DNA of 64,000 bases, from the NCBI GenBank assembly GCA_017654935.2, contig CM065699.1, forward strand, positions 13,805,104-13,869,103. Reading direction: 5' to 3'. Positions 55,202 to 64,000 of this stretch are shown here, piece by piece. The notes under the pieces are model-generated. The model ran no database searches, was not told the DNA's origin, and worked only from the letters and a program-made list of their open reading frames with translations. Each line of letters starts with the position of its first letter. The first letter of the stretch is position 1. The stretch is from Phymorhynchus buccinoides. Lineage: Eukaryota > Mollusca > Gastropoda > Neogastropoda > Raphitomidae. The position numbers were made by a program, and so were the translations under genes.

Positions 55202-56925
55202 TATTCACAGATTGAGACAGACATACACACAAACACCTTACAGTCACACTGACAGACAATGACAACACAGAGAGAGAGAGAGAGAGAGAGAGAAAGGGGG
55301 GGAGGAGACAGAGACAGAACAGGCACAACACACACAAAGAAAGTCATCTCTCTGAACAGCTCTCCCGCATGTGTCCACCAAAAAGTGTGCAAACAACGTT
55401 TCGGCCCTAATCAAAGATGAATCGTCTGCTTTTGCACTTGGAGGAGTCGCGCGATAGTAAAAAAAGTTCGTCAATATTTTGATGACTGTTCGATGGCAGC
55501 GCCTTTCTTTTTATGTCTGGTAGACTTACGTGAGAGTTGAAACATCGTTTGTGCCGCCGTGGCTGATAACAAAATCCATGTCACATGTCATGAACCTTGC
55601 TACGTCGGACCCATTTTTGATGTGATGATGCACGGAAAGTCCGTTCTATATGAAGCCAGAAAGTGCTGTTGCCGGTTTTTTCCACCACTCCCCGAAGGTG
55701 CAGTCTCCTCATTTTTTTCTTTTTCGTGCTCTTGTCCATTTTGTAGATGATGATGAACTTTGAAGAATACAAACTAGGCCTAGGCTAGTGCTTGCTGCTT
55801 CGAGAACGCAACTGTCAAGCAGCTTCGCGTGCTTTACTGCCGCCTTCGTTGATTGGATGAAATCACAAGAAATCTTGAGCAAAGAGCAGCGATTGGTCTT
55901 TTTCTTATGACGTTTTCCACTTGGCGTTACTAAAAATAACCTCAGCCATACTCTTGACTCGATTACCGAGGCAAGTTACCACAACAACCGGCGATGTCCG
56001 ATTCAGCCATAAAATTGACCAGCAAGTCTCTCGACTCGATTAGCCTACTCGGATTCACTAGAAGTTATGCAACAAACGGCTGAAAGTCTGTTACAGCCAC
56101 TCTAGGTCCGCTAGAGTCCTGGCAAGTCTGTTGACTCGATTAGCCTACACGGATTGACAAGAAGAGCTATAGAAGGCCGTACATTTTTCGCAAGATTGTT
56201 GCCGTATTGATTTGTACTGGACCGTATTTCCGTATTTTGTTAAGGTCGCCATATTAAAATACGGCCGGAACGTAACGGTTGGCAGCTCTGCTATTATCAT
56301 CTGTATTGATGTGTGTGTATTGATTGTTGATGTCAATGATGACGAGAAGTATTCCAAATGTTATTTGATTGACTGTTATAAGTTAATAATGGTTACTCTG
56401 TTTTAAATGTGCACATTTCTAAGTTCATGTAATGAATCTTAATAATTATTTGATTGGTATAATTTTGTTTCACACGTTTGATTAATGTTCTTTCTTTCAG
56501 TTATGTTGTATCTCTGTCATGTTGTTGCACCTAACCTGAATTTCTCTTTTGGAGATATTAAAGTATACTTGAACCACTGCACCAGCTTCCTTTTCTACTA
56601 AAGACCATGGTTTGGAGACACGGAAGAAAAACAATAATTCTACAAACTACGCCATTCAAAATCACACACTCTCAGTTTACAGAGCATTAAAAGCATATAA
56701 GGCCGTGTACACAGCAGACGCGAAAATCCCATGCGCAATCCGTAAATAAGTAAAAGAAAGAAGGAAAAAATTAAATACACCTGTCCGTATTTCACTTTCT
56801 TTTACTTATTTATGGGTCTACGTGCGTAACTTCCGCGTCTCATGTGTTCTTGCCGTAACACAGTGATGACGTAAGAATCTTCAAAAACACCACATCGAAA
56901 TTTTACTTCAACTTCAAGCACCTAC
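53591..56925 (-). other. MBTPS1: MBTPS1 intron
   Basis: No exon is seen. It contains CA runs (53,690-53,707, 55,181-55,200), a G tract (54,424-54,454), a CT run (54,790-54,841), a GA run (55,270-55,292) and an imperfect repeat of CTCGATTAGCCTAC with CGGATT (55,955-56,160). Near 56,740-56,810 AAATAAGTAAAAGAAAG is mirrored by CTTTCTTTTACTTATTT, a small hairpin. The phrase AAATACATGGCGCTAG with CCAAGCACCCTGCC (54,195-54,360) is shared with 40,250-40,470 and 21,310-21,540, a further dispersed repeat. Confidence 0.65.
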
Positions 56926-57052
56926 CTGGGAGCTGATTTATTCAAAGGATGAGGTTTGGCCCAATTCAGGCTTGGGCATGGTGGCAAAGGTCGTGACCTT
57001 GACTTCCCAAGGTTACCTTCGATGACCTTGGAGTACCGATGAAGGTGGTTTC
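56926..57052 (-). CDS. MBTPS1: MBTPS1 exon: NHLHRYSKV region
   Basis: 127 bp on the - strand encode (G)[20 protein letters not shown] then [20 protein letters not shown] and P, clearly equivalent to vertebrate [20 protein letters not shown] and [23 protein letters not shown]. The acceptor is TTCTAAG and the donor GTAGGT. Phase is two in and two out, joining the exon ending at 58,194 and the exon starting at 53,105. Too short for a standard ORF scan; found by expecting this segment between the two neighbours. Confidence 0.94.
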
Positions 57053-57474
57053 CTTAGAAAAAGAAAACACAATCATTGCAAAACACACGCATAAATAATA
57101 CAGTTTTTCAACAGGACTGATAACATGGCAAAACAATTTGTAATGCATTGTATGTTCAAATTCAAATGTGTGTGTGTGTGTGTGTGTGCATTAGTGTGTG
57201 CAATGAAAGTGCATGGGCATATGTGGTATCTATCTGTAGGAGTTGGTTGCACTGCGGAGCAAACATGCACGCATATAAATGCGAATTCTTGATGCACTGC
57301 TGCGCTAGCATGCATGCACATAAGCGTGCATCCTTGACATGCAGACTCTTAAGGTACACACACTTAACTGCGACTCCCCTGCCCTCACTCATGCATGAAT
57401 ACACGCATGCTAGTAATAAAGCATCTACAATACAGTTGTGGCTTCTTCTTCTTCTTCTTTGTTCCAAGCTAAAC

Positions 57475-57631
57475 TACCATATTTTTCGGACTATAAGGCG
57501 CACACCCCACATTTGACACAAAATTCAGATTTTGCTATTATGTTTTCTTACTATATTATTAGTCATATTATAAAGCACAGCGGTTTCAATCTGGGGAAAA
57601 AGTATCGCCTTATAGTCAGAAAAATACGGTA
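57475..57631. mobile_element. MITE (ACCGTATTTT family), best-preserved copy
   Basis: TACCATATTTTTCGGACTAT with AAGGCGCAC at the left; the right end is CGCCTTATAGTCAGAAAAAT plus ACGGTA. The interior TCAGATTTTGCTATTATG and TTTCTTACTATATTATTAGT define the undisturbed family sequence. Confidence 0.85.
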
Positions 57632-57728
57632 GATGTTTAGTCCAGTCCAGTAAATGAAGGTTGCAGTTGACTGCAGCATCACAACAGAACCCCACAGCTT
57701 GTTTTCTAGCGCCACAGGCCTGGGCCAT

Positions 57729-58110
57729 ATTTATAATAATAATAATAACAACAATAATTATCATTATATAGCGCACATATCTAGAAACTTCTATTCATGG
57801 TGCTTTACAATAAAATAAAACTACAAACGGTCCCATTTTAGCACACACATACACAAATATTTGTTTAAAAGGTGGCGATTCACACACACACACACCTCAA
57901 TTATCCATGCAGTGCAATTAACCAATGCATGACAGCTACAGCTTGAAGAATAGATGAGTTTTCAAACTAGTTTTGAATGCTTGCAGAAAGTCAGAGTGTC
58001 TGAGAGACAGGGGTAAGTTGTTCCACACAGACGGAGCCTGTGATGAAAAGGACCCTTTCACCATAAGTCTTAGTTTTGACAATGACTGGTTGCAGGAGGT
58101 GAGCGTCAGA
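57729..58110 (-). mobile_element. CR1/L2-type LINE 3' end
   Basis: The - strand reads PSVWNNLPLSLRHSDFLQAF and KTSLKTHLFFKL, then a stop, and a tail with ATTGTAAAGCACCATGAAT and GCGCTATATAATGATAAT before ATT repeats. It is 5'-truncated, inserted about 85 bp from an MBTPS1 exon. Confidence 0.75.
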
Positions 58111-58193
58111 GGAAGAGCGGAGGAGACGAGAATGTCACATCTCAGTGTGGCTAGAATATGTTTTCTTTTAAAGTGTAAAGGGGTTGACAGTAC

Positions 58194-58316
58194 CTTCCAT
58201 CCTCTCAGGCAGCTCTGCCACAGGGCTGAGTGGCACAGAGTCCTGCATGTAGAGGTTGACAGGCAGCACCTTGTGCGCCGTGTACTCCAGCATGGCCTTC
58301 AGCATCCAGAAACAGT
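58194..58316 (-). CDS. MBTPS1: MBTPS1 exon: DCFWML region
   Basis: 123 bp encode DCFWMLKAMLEYTAHKVLPV, NLYMQDSVPLSPVAELPERM and EG, matching vertebrate [20 protein letters not shown] and, at the end, PERMEG. The acceptor is TTTTCAG and the donor GTACTG. Phase is two in, one out; the final G continues as GA in the exon at 57,052. Confidence 0.95.
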
Positions 58317-59173
58317 CTGAAAAACACACAGCACACAATAATATATTATATACATGCAGGGGTGCTAGTGGGAGCACGTCCACAAACCTGAAATTAGAAT
58401 TCTTGCGAACCTGAAATAAAATATCGTGAAAACCAAAAACCCGAAACTTCCTATAAAAAGTGTTGAAACCCCCCCCCCCAAATGGAGGTCAAAAGTGTTT
58501 ATACTCCAAAAACCAGAAGCCACAAGTTTATATGTGTATAAGAGTCTGCACCTTTCTGGAGGTAAACAAACTGAGACAGACTGCAGCGTCAATGAGGTGG
58601 CTGTGTGTGTGTGCAATATGTGCATGTGTGTGTGTGCATATTTTTTATGTGTGCATACCTGTAAGTGTGTACTGGGAACGAAAAAGAAGAAGTAAGTGTG
58701 TACATTTTGCAGGTGGTTGGTGTCGAGGAGCTGACAGCACGATGAGCCTGTACCAAGTGTGTATGTGTGTGTGTGTACACGCATACACATGTGTGACTGT
58801 AAAAGCGTGTACATTTCAGCAGGTGGCTATAAGTATGCATTGTGTGTGTGTGTGTGTGTGTGTGTGTACGTGCGCATGTACATGTGCATGACTGTAACAG
58901 TATGCAACTTTCCGCAGGTGGCTTTAAGATTGCAGTGTGTGTGTGTGTGTGCATGCATGCATGTGTATGTATGTACACTGTATGCATGTGTGTTGTTAGT
59001 TCTTCAGTTTAACGTCCTTCCACTAAAAGTGATTCAGACAGTATTATAGTGAGGTTTTAATTTTGGTGTAGGGTGTGTCTGTGGTGATTGTGTGCATGTG
59101 AGTGTGTGTCTGTGTGTGTGTGTATTCACGCATGTTTGCCTGTGCGCGTGTGCATGCCCGTAAGAGTGCGCAC
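58317..59173 (-). other. MBTPS1: MBTPS1 intron rich in TG repeats
   Basis: TG and TGTGCATG runs occur throughout 58,600-59,160. A loose unit recurs three or four times in which GTGTACATTTYNGCAGGTGG is followed by TG repeats (near 58,700, 58,808, 58,905 and 59,165). The last of these overlaps the real donor of the exon at 59,317-59,174, so this is a diverged tandem duplication of an exon-edge fragment. Confidence 0.6.
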
Positions 59174-59317
59174 CTTTCTGCAGGTGGCTGGTGTCCAGGC
59201 AGTTGGAGTCTCCGTACAGCACGATGCGTCCTGCGCCTGGCTTGGCAGGGGTCTGGTGCATGCCCAGGATGGGCACCCCTTCCTTGCTCTGCGTCTCCCC
59301 CTTCAGCACCTCGTAGC
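59174..59317 (-). CDS. MBTPS1: MBTPS1 exon: [11 protein letters not shown] region
   Basis: 144 bp encode [40 protein letters not shown] and LDTSHLQK, matching vertebrate [35 protein letters not shown] and SHRQK. The acceptor is CTCTCAG and the donor GTGCGC. Phase is two in, one out. The start of this exon (TAGCCTGAGAGAGA on the + strand) resembles the unit of the 48-bp array at 60,155. Confidence 0.96.
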
Positions 59318-59821
59318 CTGAGAGAGAAATACGAAACACAAAATATTTAATGCTTCAAACATGGGTGAATGTGGCGACCAAAGCGTTTGCCTGATCTTTC
59401 CATCATAACCCTTGCTAAAACGGTCCATTTAAGAGCAAGAAGAGCATGAGAAGAGGCCTGTCTTCAGGCAGACCACTGCCTGAACCAGCATCAAATTGCC
59501 TGAATTCAGGCTTCAGGCAGACCTACATGCACCCCTGTTCAAAGCTATATAGCTCCATTAGCATTTCGGCACGATGCACATAGCAAAATAATCGAAAGTA
59601 ACAAACAAACAAATCAGCCGTGAAAAGTTCGACATGGCAACCACAGCGAACAATGTACATTTTTCTTTTCTTTTCCGTTTTTTCCCCTCATCTGTCTCTC
59701 ATATGCTACAAGTCACAGGTCAAGCTTGGTCCACGCATGGGAATCCCGTGGCAGTCAGCTGTGTCAGCCAAAGTTGCTGTCACCCAGGTATTGATGCATA
59801 GCCTGAGAGAGACAGACACAC

Positions 59822-59941
59822 AGAGTGTAGAGTGGCACAGAGGTAACGCCTTCGCCTCTTACACAATAAACCCCAGTTTGAACCTGGGTACAGGGGATTT
59901 TTCCTCTCACTTTGCACTAGGCCTTACGGTCTGGACGTGGA

Positions 59942-59975
<34 letters not shown>

Positions 59976-60140
59976 GTGTCCATGCACTTAGCACATGCTA
60001 AACCCTGTGGCAACGAAAGAGTTGTCATTTTGTCACCCCCCCCCCTTTCCTTTCTCATCAGTCACAATAAAATTGCATGCAAAAATGTTTTTCTAAATGG
60101 GTGGCGCGCCTCTGGCTTGCGCTCTCCAGGTGGGAGCAAG
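59822..60140 (+). mobile_element. tRNA-derived SINE inserted at the edge of a minisatellite
   Basis: TGTAGAGTGGCACAGAGGTA and CCCCAGTTTGAACCTGGG are the A-box and B-box regions. The body GATGAGACGATAAACCGAGG and the tail CTCTCCAGGTGGGAGCAAG follow. TAGCCTGAGAGAGACAGACA is found both just before (59,800) and just after it (60,144), so it interrupts the 48-bp array. Confidence 0.85.
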
Positions 60141-60154
60141 TTTAGCCTGAGAGA

Positions 60155-60690
60155 GATGGTATCAGTATTTGTAGCCTGAGAGAGACAGACACAACTGTCA
60201 GAGATGGTATCAGTATTTGTAGCCTGAGAGAGACAGACACAACTGTCAGAGATGCTATCAGTATTTGTAGCCTGAGAGAGACAGACACAACTGTCAGAGA
60301 TGGTATCAGTATTTGTAGCCTGAGAGAGACAGACACAACTGTCAGAGATGCTATCAGTATTTGTAGCCTGAGAGAGACAGACACAACTGTCAGAGATGGT
60401 ATCAGTATTTGTAGCTTGAGAGAGACAGACACAACTGTCAGAGATGGTATCAGTATATCTAGCCTGAGAGAGAGACACAACTGTCAGAGATGGTATCAGT
60501 ATTTGTAGCCTGAGAGAGACAGACACAACTGTCAGAGATGGTATCAGTATTTGTAGCCTGAGAGAGACAGACACAACTGTCAGAGATGGTATCAGTATTT
60601 GTAGCCTGAGAGAGACAGACACAACTGTCAGAGATGGTATCAGTATTCCTAGCCTGAGAGAGACAGACACAACTGTCAGAGATGGTACCA
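60155..60690. repeat. 48-bp minisatellite, eleven to twelve units
   Basis: Unit: GATGGTATCAGTATTTGTAG, CCTGAGAGAGACAGACACAA, CTGTCAGA. Starts at 60,155, 60,203, 60,251, 60,299, 60,347, 60,395, 60,443, 60,489, 60,537, 60,585, 60,633 and 60,681. Exactly 16 codons per unit keeps frames open on the - strand, but this is intronic sequence of MBTPS1. Confidence 0.93.
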
Positions 60691-60924
60691 GTCATCTATG
60701 TCCATAAAAGGAATTCTATCAAGACTTTGCAGACACCATTCACATCAGCGCTGATCCAATCTCGGTAATATTCACATTTCTGCTCCTAGGGGAGATAATC
60801 TATGACAGAAAAGAGCACAGCCGGAGAAATGAAAGACGATTACGGGTTTTTACTTCAGGTTTAGACATAGGGAAGTGGTAGATCAGACTTTTTTTTTATA
60901 TATATAGACTTTATATAGAAAATC

Positions 60925-61124
60925 TCTCTACACCGATTGGTTCCCCACAACAAACCACTAAAAAAGCAAAGTCAGAGGCAAAATTGTGGTCTAAGGGAGC
61001 GAAGCGAGTTTAGAAGTGACCAAGGTATGGTGTGCACACAGATTTACTTCCCTCGAAAAAATGCATCAAATTGACAGCTATCTATTAATTCCGGACATAT
61101 ACAGACTTGAATGATTTAAGCCAC
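60925..61124 (-). mobile_element. Short relative of the element at 8,852-11,345
   Basis: On the - strand it reads TAAATCATTCAAGTCTG, CCGGAATTAATAGATAGCTG, GGGAAGTAAATCTGTGTGC, TTGGTCACTTCTAAACTCGC and GTGGTTTGTTGTGGGGAACC, the same series as the two edges of the longer element. The 2.2-kb middle is absent. Confidence 0.6.
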
Positions 61125-61305
61125 AAAATTGCTAGAAACAATAAAACACACACATACAGATTACAACAGGCCCATATTTTTTTCCCAGCAAAAGTCTGTG
61201 ATCTCCATACTTTGAAAGGCAAGCAAACAGATTCAATCACACTGACTCGACAGTATGAAAATGGTGAACTTGTGAACAATGCACCGAATAATCAGTCCTA
61301 CTCAC

Positions 61306-61383
61306 CCTGGTTCTTCAAGGTCTGGGTCAGAAGCAGGCCGTCGCTAGGAAACTTGGCGATACTGGTGCCCGAGGCGTAGTGCA
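61306..61383 (-). CDS. MBTPS1: MBTPS1 exon: HYASGTSIAKFPSDG
   Basis: 78 bp encode (M)HYASGTSIAKFPSDGLLLTQ and TLKNQ, matching vertebrate [20 protein letters not shown] and TFKDQG. The acceptor is CTGCAG and the donor GTGAGT. The first two bases TG complete an ATG codon begun by the A of the exon at 62,084-62,041. Confidence 0.95.
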
Positions 61384-61571
61384 CTGCAGACACGAAAATA
61401 ACTTTGATGTTAAGGCTGTGTGAAAGGTCAATGCATTTTCTAATGACACTTAAGACTGGTTTAAAAGTGAATGCACATTTCTGTGGTAAGCTGCAGTGTG
61501 GTGTGGTGTGTTTGCAGTTAATGAGTTATGTCGTGTTCAGTGTGGTGAGTGTAACTAAATTGTGATAATAA

Positions 61572-61736
61572 TCATATAATAAAAAGGCAAGTGTGTGTGT
61601 GTGTGTGTCTGAAACACAAAACAGGCCTTATAACTCCGCTGTTTTTCGACCGAATCGCTTCAAATTTGCTGTCAGGCTTGCTGTGGTCGGGGCAAAGCCT
61701 GGCAGCAAATTTGAAGAGAATCGGGAGAGCACGTCA
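61572..61736 (+). mobile_element. Truncated Helitron-like copy
   Basis: It starts TCATATAATAAAAAGGCAAG after an A at 61,571 and follows the copy at 53,132 through CTGAAACACAAAACAGGCC, ACCGAATCGCTTCAAATTTG and GGCAAAGCCTGGCAGC, then stops at GAGAGCACGTCA. No CTRR terminus. Confidence 0.6.
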
Positions 61737-61737
61737 T

Positions 61738-61990
61738 AGTAATAATAAATAACTCTTCTATAGCGCTATTCTCCGGACACAGCAGGACTCACCGTGCTTT
61801 ACATGTCAAAATGTAAAAAAAGTAAGTTTACATCACACACACAAAAGATATTCAAAACACATGTACTTAATATTTAGAAACAATTCACTTGAAATGAAAA
61901 AAAGCAACATTATCGCACTCACACAACTCACATTTAAAATACCTACATAAAACATATTATTAAAAAACAAAATCCACTGAAAATACCCAG
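61738..61990 (-). mobile_element. LINE 3' tail, same family as 2,790-3,205
   Basis: TATAGCGCTATTCTCCGGAC, ACAGCAGGACTCACCGTGCT and AAGATATTCAAAACACATGT are the complement of the tail at 3,020-3,180. Confidence 0.72.
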
Positions 61991-62040
61991 AAAAAAAAAG
62001 ACAAACAGGAATGTTTCGCCACACTGTAAATCATACTTAC

Positions 62041-62084
62041 TGTCATGTTCCCCAATGGTGAAATCTCCTTCATAGACCTCATCA
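62041..62084 (-). CDS. MBTPS1: MBTPS1 micro-exon: DEVYEGDFTIGEHD
   Basis: 44 bp encode (S)DEVYEGDFTIGEHD(M), equivalent to vertebrate SDGLYEGEFTLANHDM. The acceptor is TGTGCAG and the donor GTAAGT. Phase is one in and one out, consistent with both neighbours. Confidence 0.93.
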
Positions 62085-62261
62085 CTGCACAAAGAAATCA
62101 AATAGTATTATTCTATATATACAACGTTCAATTGAGAACAAAGGAATTCTCATGCAAAAGTTACATAGTTTGTTAGTCATTTATAGTCCAGTCAACAGCT
62201 ATGGTCATCTCAGGACTGTCACCATGTAACGTTTGACTATGCATCACAATGCAAAAGAAAG

Positions 62262-62350
62262 GTATTAGGTATTAGGTACTTTATAGTCACAGAGGCATCT
62301 CTGTGAAATTCGGGTTGCTCCCACTTGGAGAGCACATCGCAGCCAGAGGT
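62262..62350 (-). mobile_element. SINE 3' tail fragment
   Basis: TTAGGTACTTTATAGTCACA, GAGGCATCTCTGTGAAATTC and GGGTTGCTCCCACTTGGAGA match the tails at 31,605 and 11,570. Confidence 0.65.
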
Positions 62351-63168
62351 ACATTTCTCATCATGACATAGACACAAACAAACAGGAAGTCCTTGTCATT
62401 GTTTTTTTAAATCCAAATCATGCAATACACAGACATATAACGTTCAGAAAAAGAAATGCGACAATGTTCAGATAGGCAATGCAATATACCCCCAACTGCT
62501 TCTGGACGTGGCTCACTGGACAGTTCACGCACCTTTGAAAATGAATGAAATGTCCAAGGAACAACCTTTAAAGTGTAACAAGTTTGGACGTTTTCACTTC
62601 TTCTATTACTTTTCAACAATTCTTTTGTCAGTATGCAAATAAATAATGATAAGTTCAAAGGAATGGGTTGTCCCATTTCTTTTTTGAACAGTATATCGTC
62701 GATGAAATTCAAAAACCTCGTATCTCAATTTTGGTAGTTTTGAGAAAAATGAAAAAAACTGTTTTAAAAATTAACCGCGTTGACGACAATTGATTAACTA
62801 CGATGACAAGACATTGTGAGTTTAATCCTGCATTTCGTTAAAATTACTATAAAAATTTTTTTTAGGTTTGAAAACAACGAAGATACAAGATTTTTGTCCT
62901 TAACTAGATCTGAATTTGGGACTTACAAGTTTTTCGTCTATTTTCACAACCTCATTTACCCCAGATAGAAAGTCGTTAGAGATACGAGCTTTTGGTGGAA
63001 GGTGGCTGGAAAAATTAGAGAGCTGACTATGTATCTAACTCAAAACCCCCAAAAATCGAGATACGATTTTTTAAAATTTAACTGCATTGCAGTTATTCGA
63101 AAAATTAACAGTAAAATCTGCATTGGCATTGTTAATTAACAATAGTGAGGAAACGTGGAAATGCTGAC
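62351..63168 (-). other. MBTPS1: MBTPS1 intron
   Basis: AT-rich sequence with GAGATACGA-type phrases recurring at about 62,718, 62,879, 62,981 and 63,056. No exon and no classified repeat seen. Confidence 0.6.
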
Positions 63169-63249
63169 CTGAAGGCCATGCTGTATGGCAGCAGCAGATC
63201 GTTGATGGCTGGGATGTTGGCGCCCCCTGTGTCCGGCATCCACCATTGT
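63169..63249 (-). CDS. MBTPS1: MBTPS1 exon: [13 protein letters not shown]
   Basis: 81 bp encode [20 protein letters not shown] and PYSMAF(S), matching vertebrate [20 protein letters not shown] and GFSDG. The acceptor is TTGTCAG and the donor GTCAGC. It is the most upstream MBTPS1 exon of the - strand half. Preceding exons, including the catalytic Ser, must lie beyond 64,000 in this orientation. Confidence 0.96.
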
Positions 63250-63443
63250 CTGACAATAGCACACAGAGAAAGCAATGACACGGTGCAAACCTCACCCAGA
63301 AATATAAAAAAATCCATAGAAACGTGAAGTGCAAGGATGCTTGAATGCATTTTTGCCTTGGCAGAAAGAAACCCCACACACACTTGTCACAACATAGCCC
63401 TTTTTGGTACACTCTGTGAGTCTATAGTATGACAGTTGTTCGG

Positions 63444-63526
<83 letters not shown>

Positions 63527-64000
63527 AGTGTGTGTGTGAGTGTGTGTGCGTGTGTGTATTGCGTCTGTGGTCTAATCTCCAAACTTTAACGTTGGCATTT
63601 TCTCGGGAAATAGAAGGCACACATTGTTCAAACTTTGCACACATAAAGATGTCTATGCAAGCTTTCAAACAATAATGATTTGAATAATTAAATACTTAAA
63701 ACAACACTGTAAACAGATAACAAACAGATAACATTTTAGATTAGTGGGTTAGAGAGTATTCAACAGGCAACATGAGTTAAGAAACTCATCAACACTGAAA
63801 GCTTCATTTGTACTTTAAAATTTTATTGGCCAGCTTGTACTTTGGACACCCCCCTTAATCTTTGTTTGTCGTTGTCCCACATGTTCCTGCTTGAGTGAGC
63901 CTTGAAGGCTTTGCCTCTTGTTTCATGCTAATGCTGTACGTGTTGATAAAAACTGATGGACAGATTTCTTAAAAAAACTTTTGCGACCAATTGATGCATT
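63250..64000 (-). other. MBTPS1: MBTPS1 intron, upstream side of the - strand half
   Basis: It contains a TG run at 63,444-63,521. No further exon is recognisable up to the window end. Confidence 0.65.
63444..63521. repeat. (TG)39 microsatellite
   Basis: Uninterrupted TG, followed by impure TG to 63,558. Confidence 0.97.

Noticed and set aside
57973..58320. 115-residue + strand frame
   Set aside because: It is the antisense of a LINE fragment and an MBTPS1 exon.
60062..60695. Long - strand frame with a 16-residue repeat
   Set aside because: Caused by the 48-bp period in an MBTPS1 intron and a SINE; no start context or homologue.

Overview
This is a window of animal nuclear genome: GT-AG introns, very long dinucleotide repeats, several MITE families, tRNA-derived SINEs and many decayed CR1/L2-type LINE fragments. 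The repeat style suggests a marine mollusc, most likely a gastropod, but that is an inference from repeats and not a proof. Only one host protein-coding gene is convincingly present: MBTPS1 (site-1 protease, SKI-1/S1P), the Golgi subtilase that cleaves SREBP, ATF6 and related membrane precursors. No tRNA, rRNA, CRISPR or operon-like features were seen.

Layout. (1) 1-12,722: six MBTPS1 exons on the + strand (695-12,009) code from the autoprocessing region (RRLM) through the catalytic Asp, the catalytic His and the oxyanion Asn. The introns hold piggyBac-like, pogo-like and other MITEs and LINE tails. The His exon is preceded by four near-identical partial copies, each with its own 3' splice site. 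(2) 12,723-13,222: 500-N gap. (3) 13,223-28,391 and, after a second 500-N gap (28,392-28,891), 28,892-52,407: repeat-rich sequence without host exons. Bases 13,223-27,188 and 35,830-50,618 are inverted copies of each other (about 14 kb arms), differing by transposon insertions and tandem-repeat copy number. (4) 52,408-52,907: third 500-N gap. (5) 52,908-64,000: seven MBTPS1 exons on the - strand (63,249 down to 52,908) code for the C-terminal luminal part, cut by the gap before the transmembrane segment.

The two halves of MBTPS1 therefore face each other. The central exons, including the one with the catalytic Ser, are absent. With three identical-size N gaps and an inverted repeat whose outer end coincides with a gap edge, the simplest reading is a scaffolding error: the contig starting at 52,908 is flipped, and two haplotype copies of a repeat-rich intronic or neighbouring region lie tail to tail between the halves. 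A true inverted duplication cannot be excluded from sequence alone.

The two arms act as a natural comparison. They reveal an exact empty site for a 757-bp Helitron-like element and an exact TTAA empty site for a piggyBac-like MITE. They also show copy-number differences in an 800-bp LINE-tail array (2 versus 4-5), a 92-bp array (3 versus 9) and a 40-bp array (15 versus 0).
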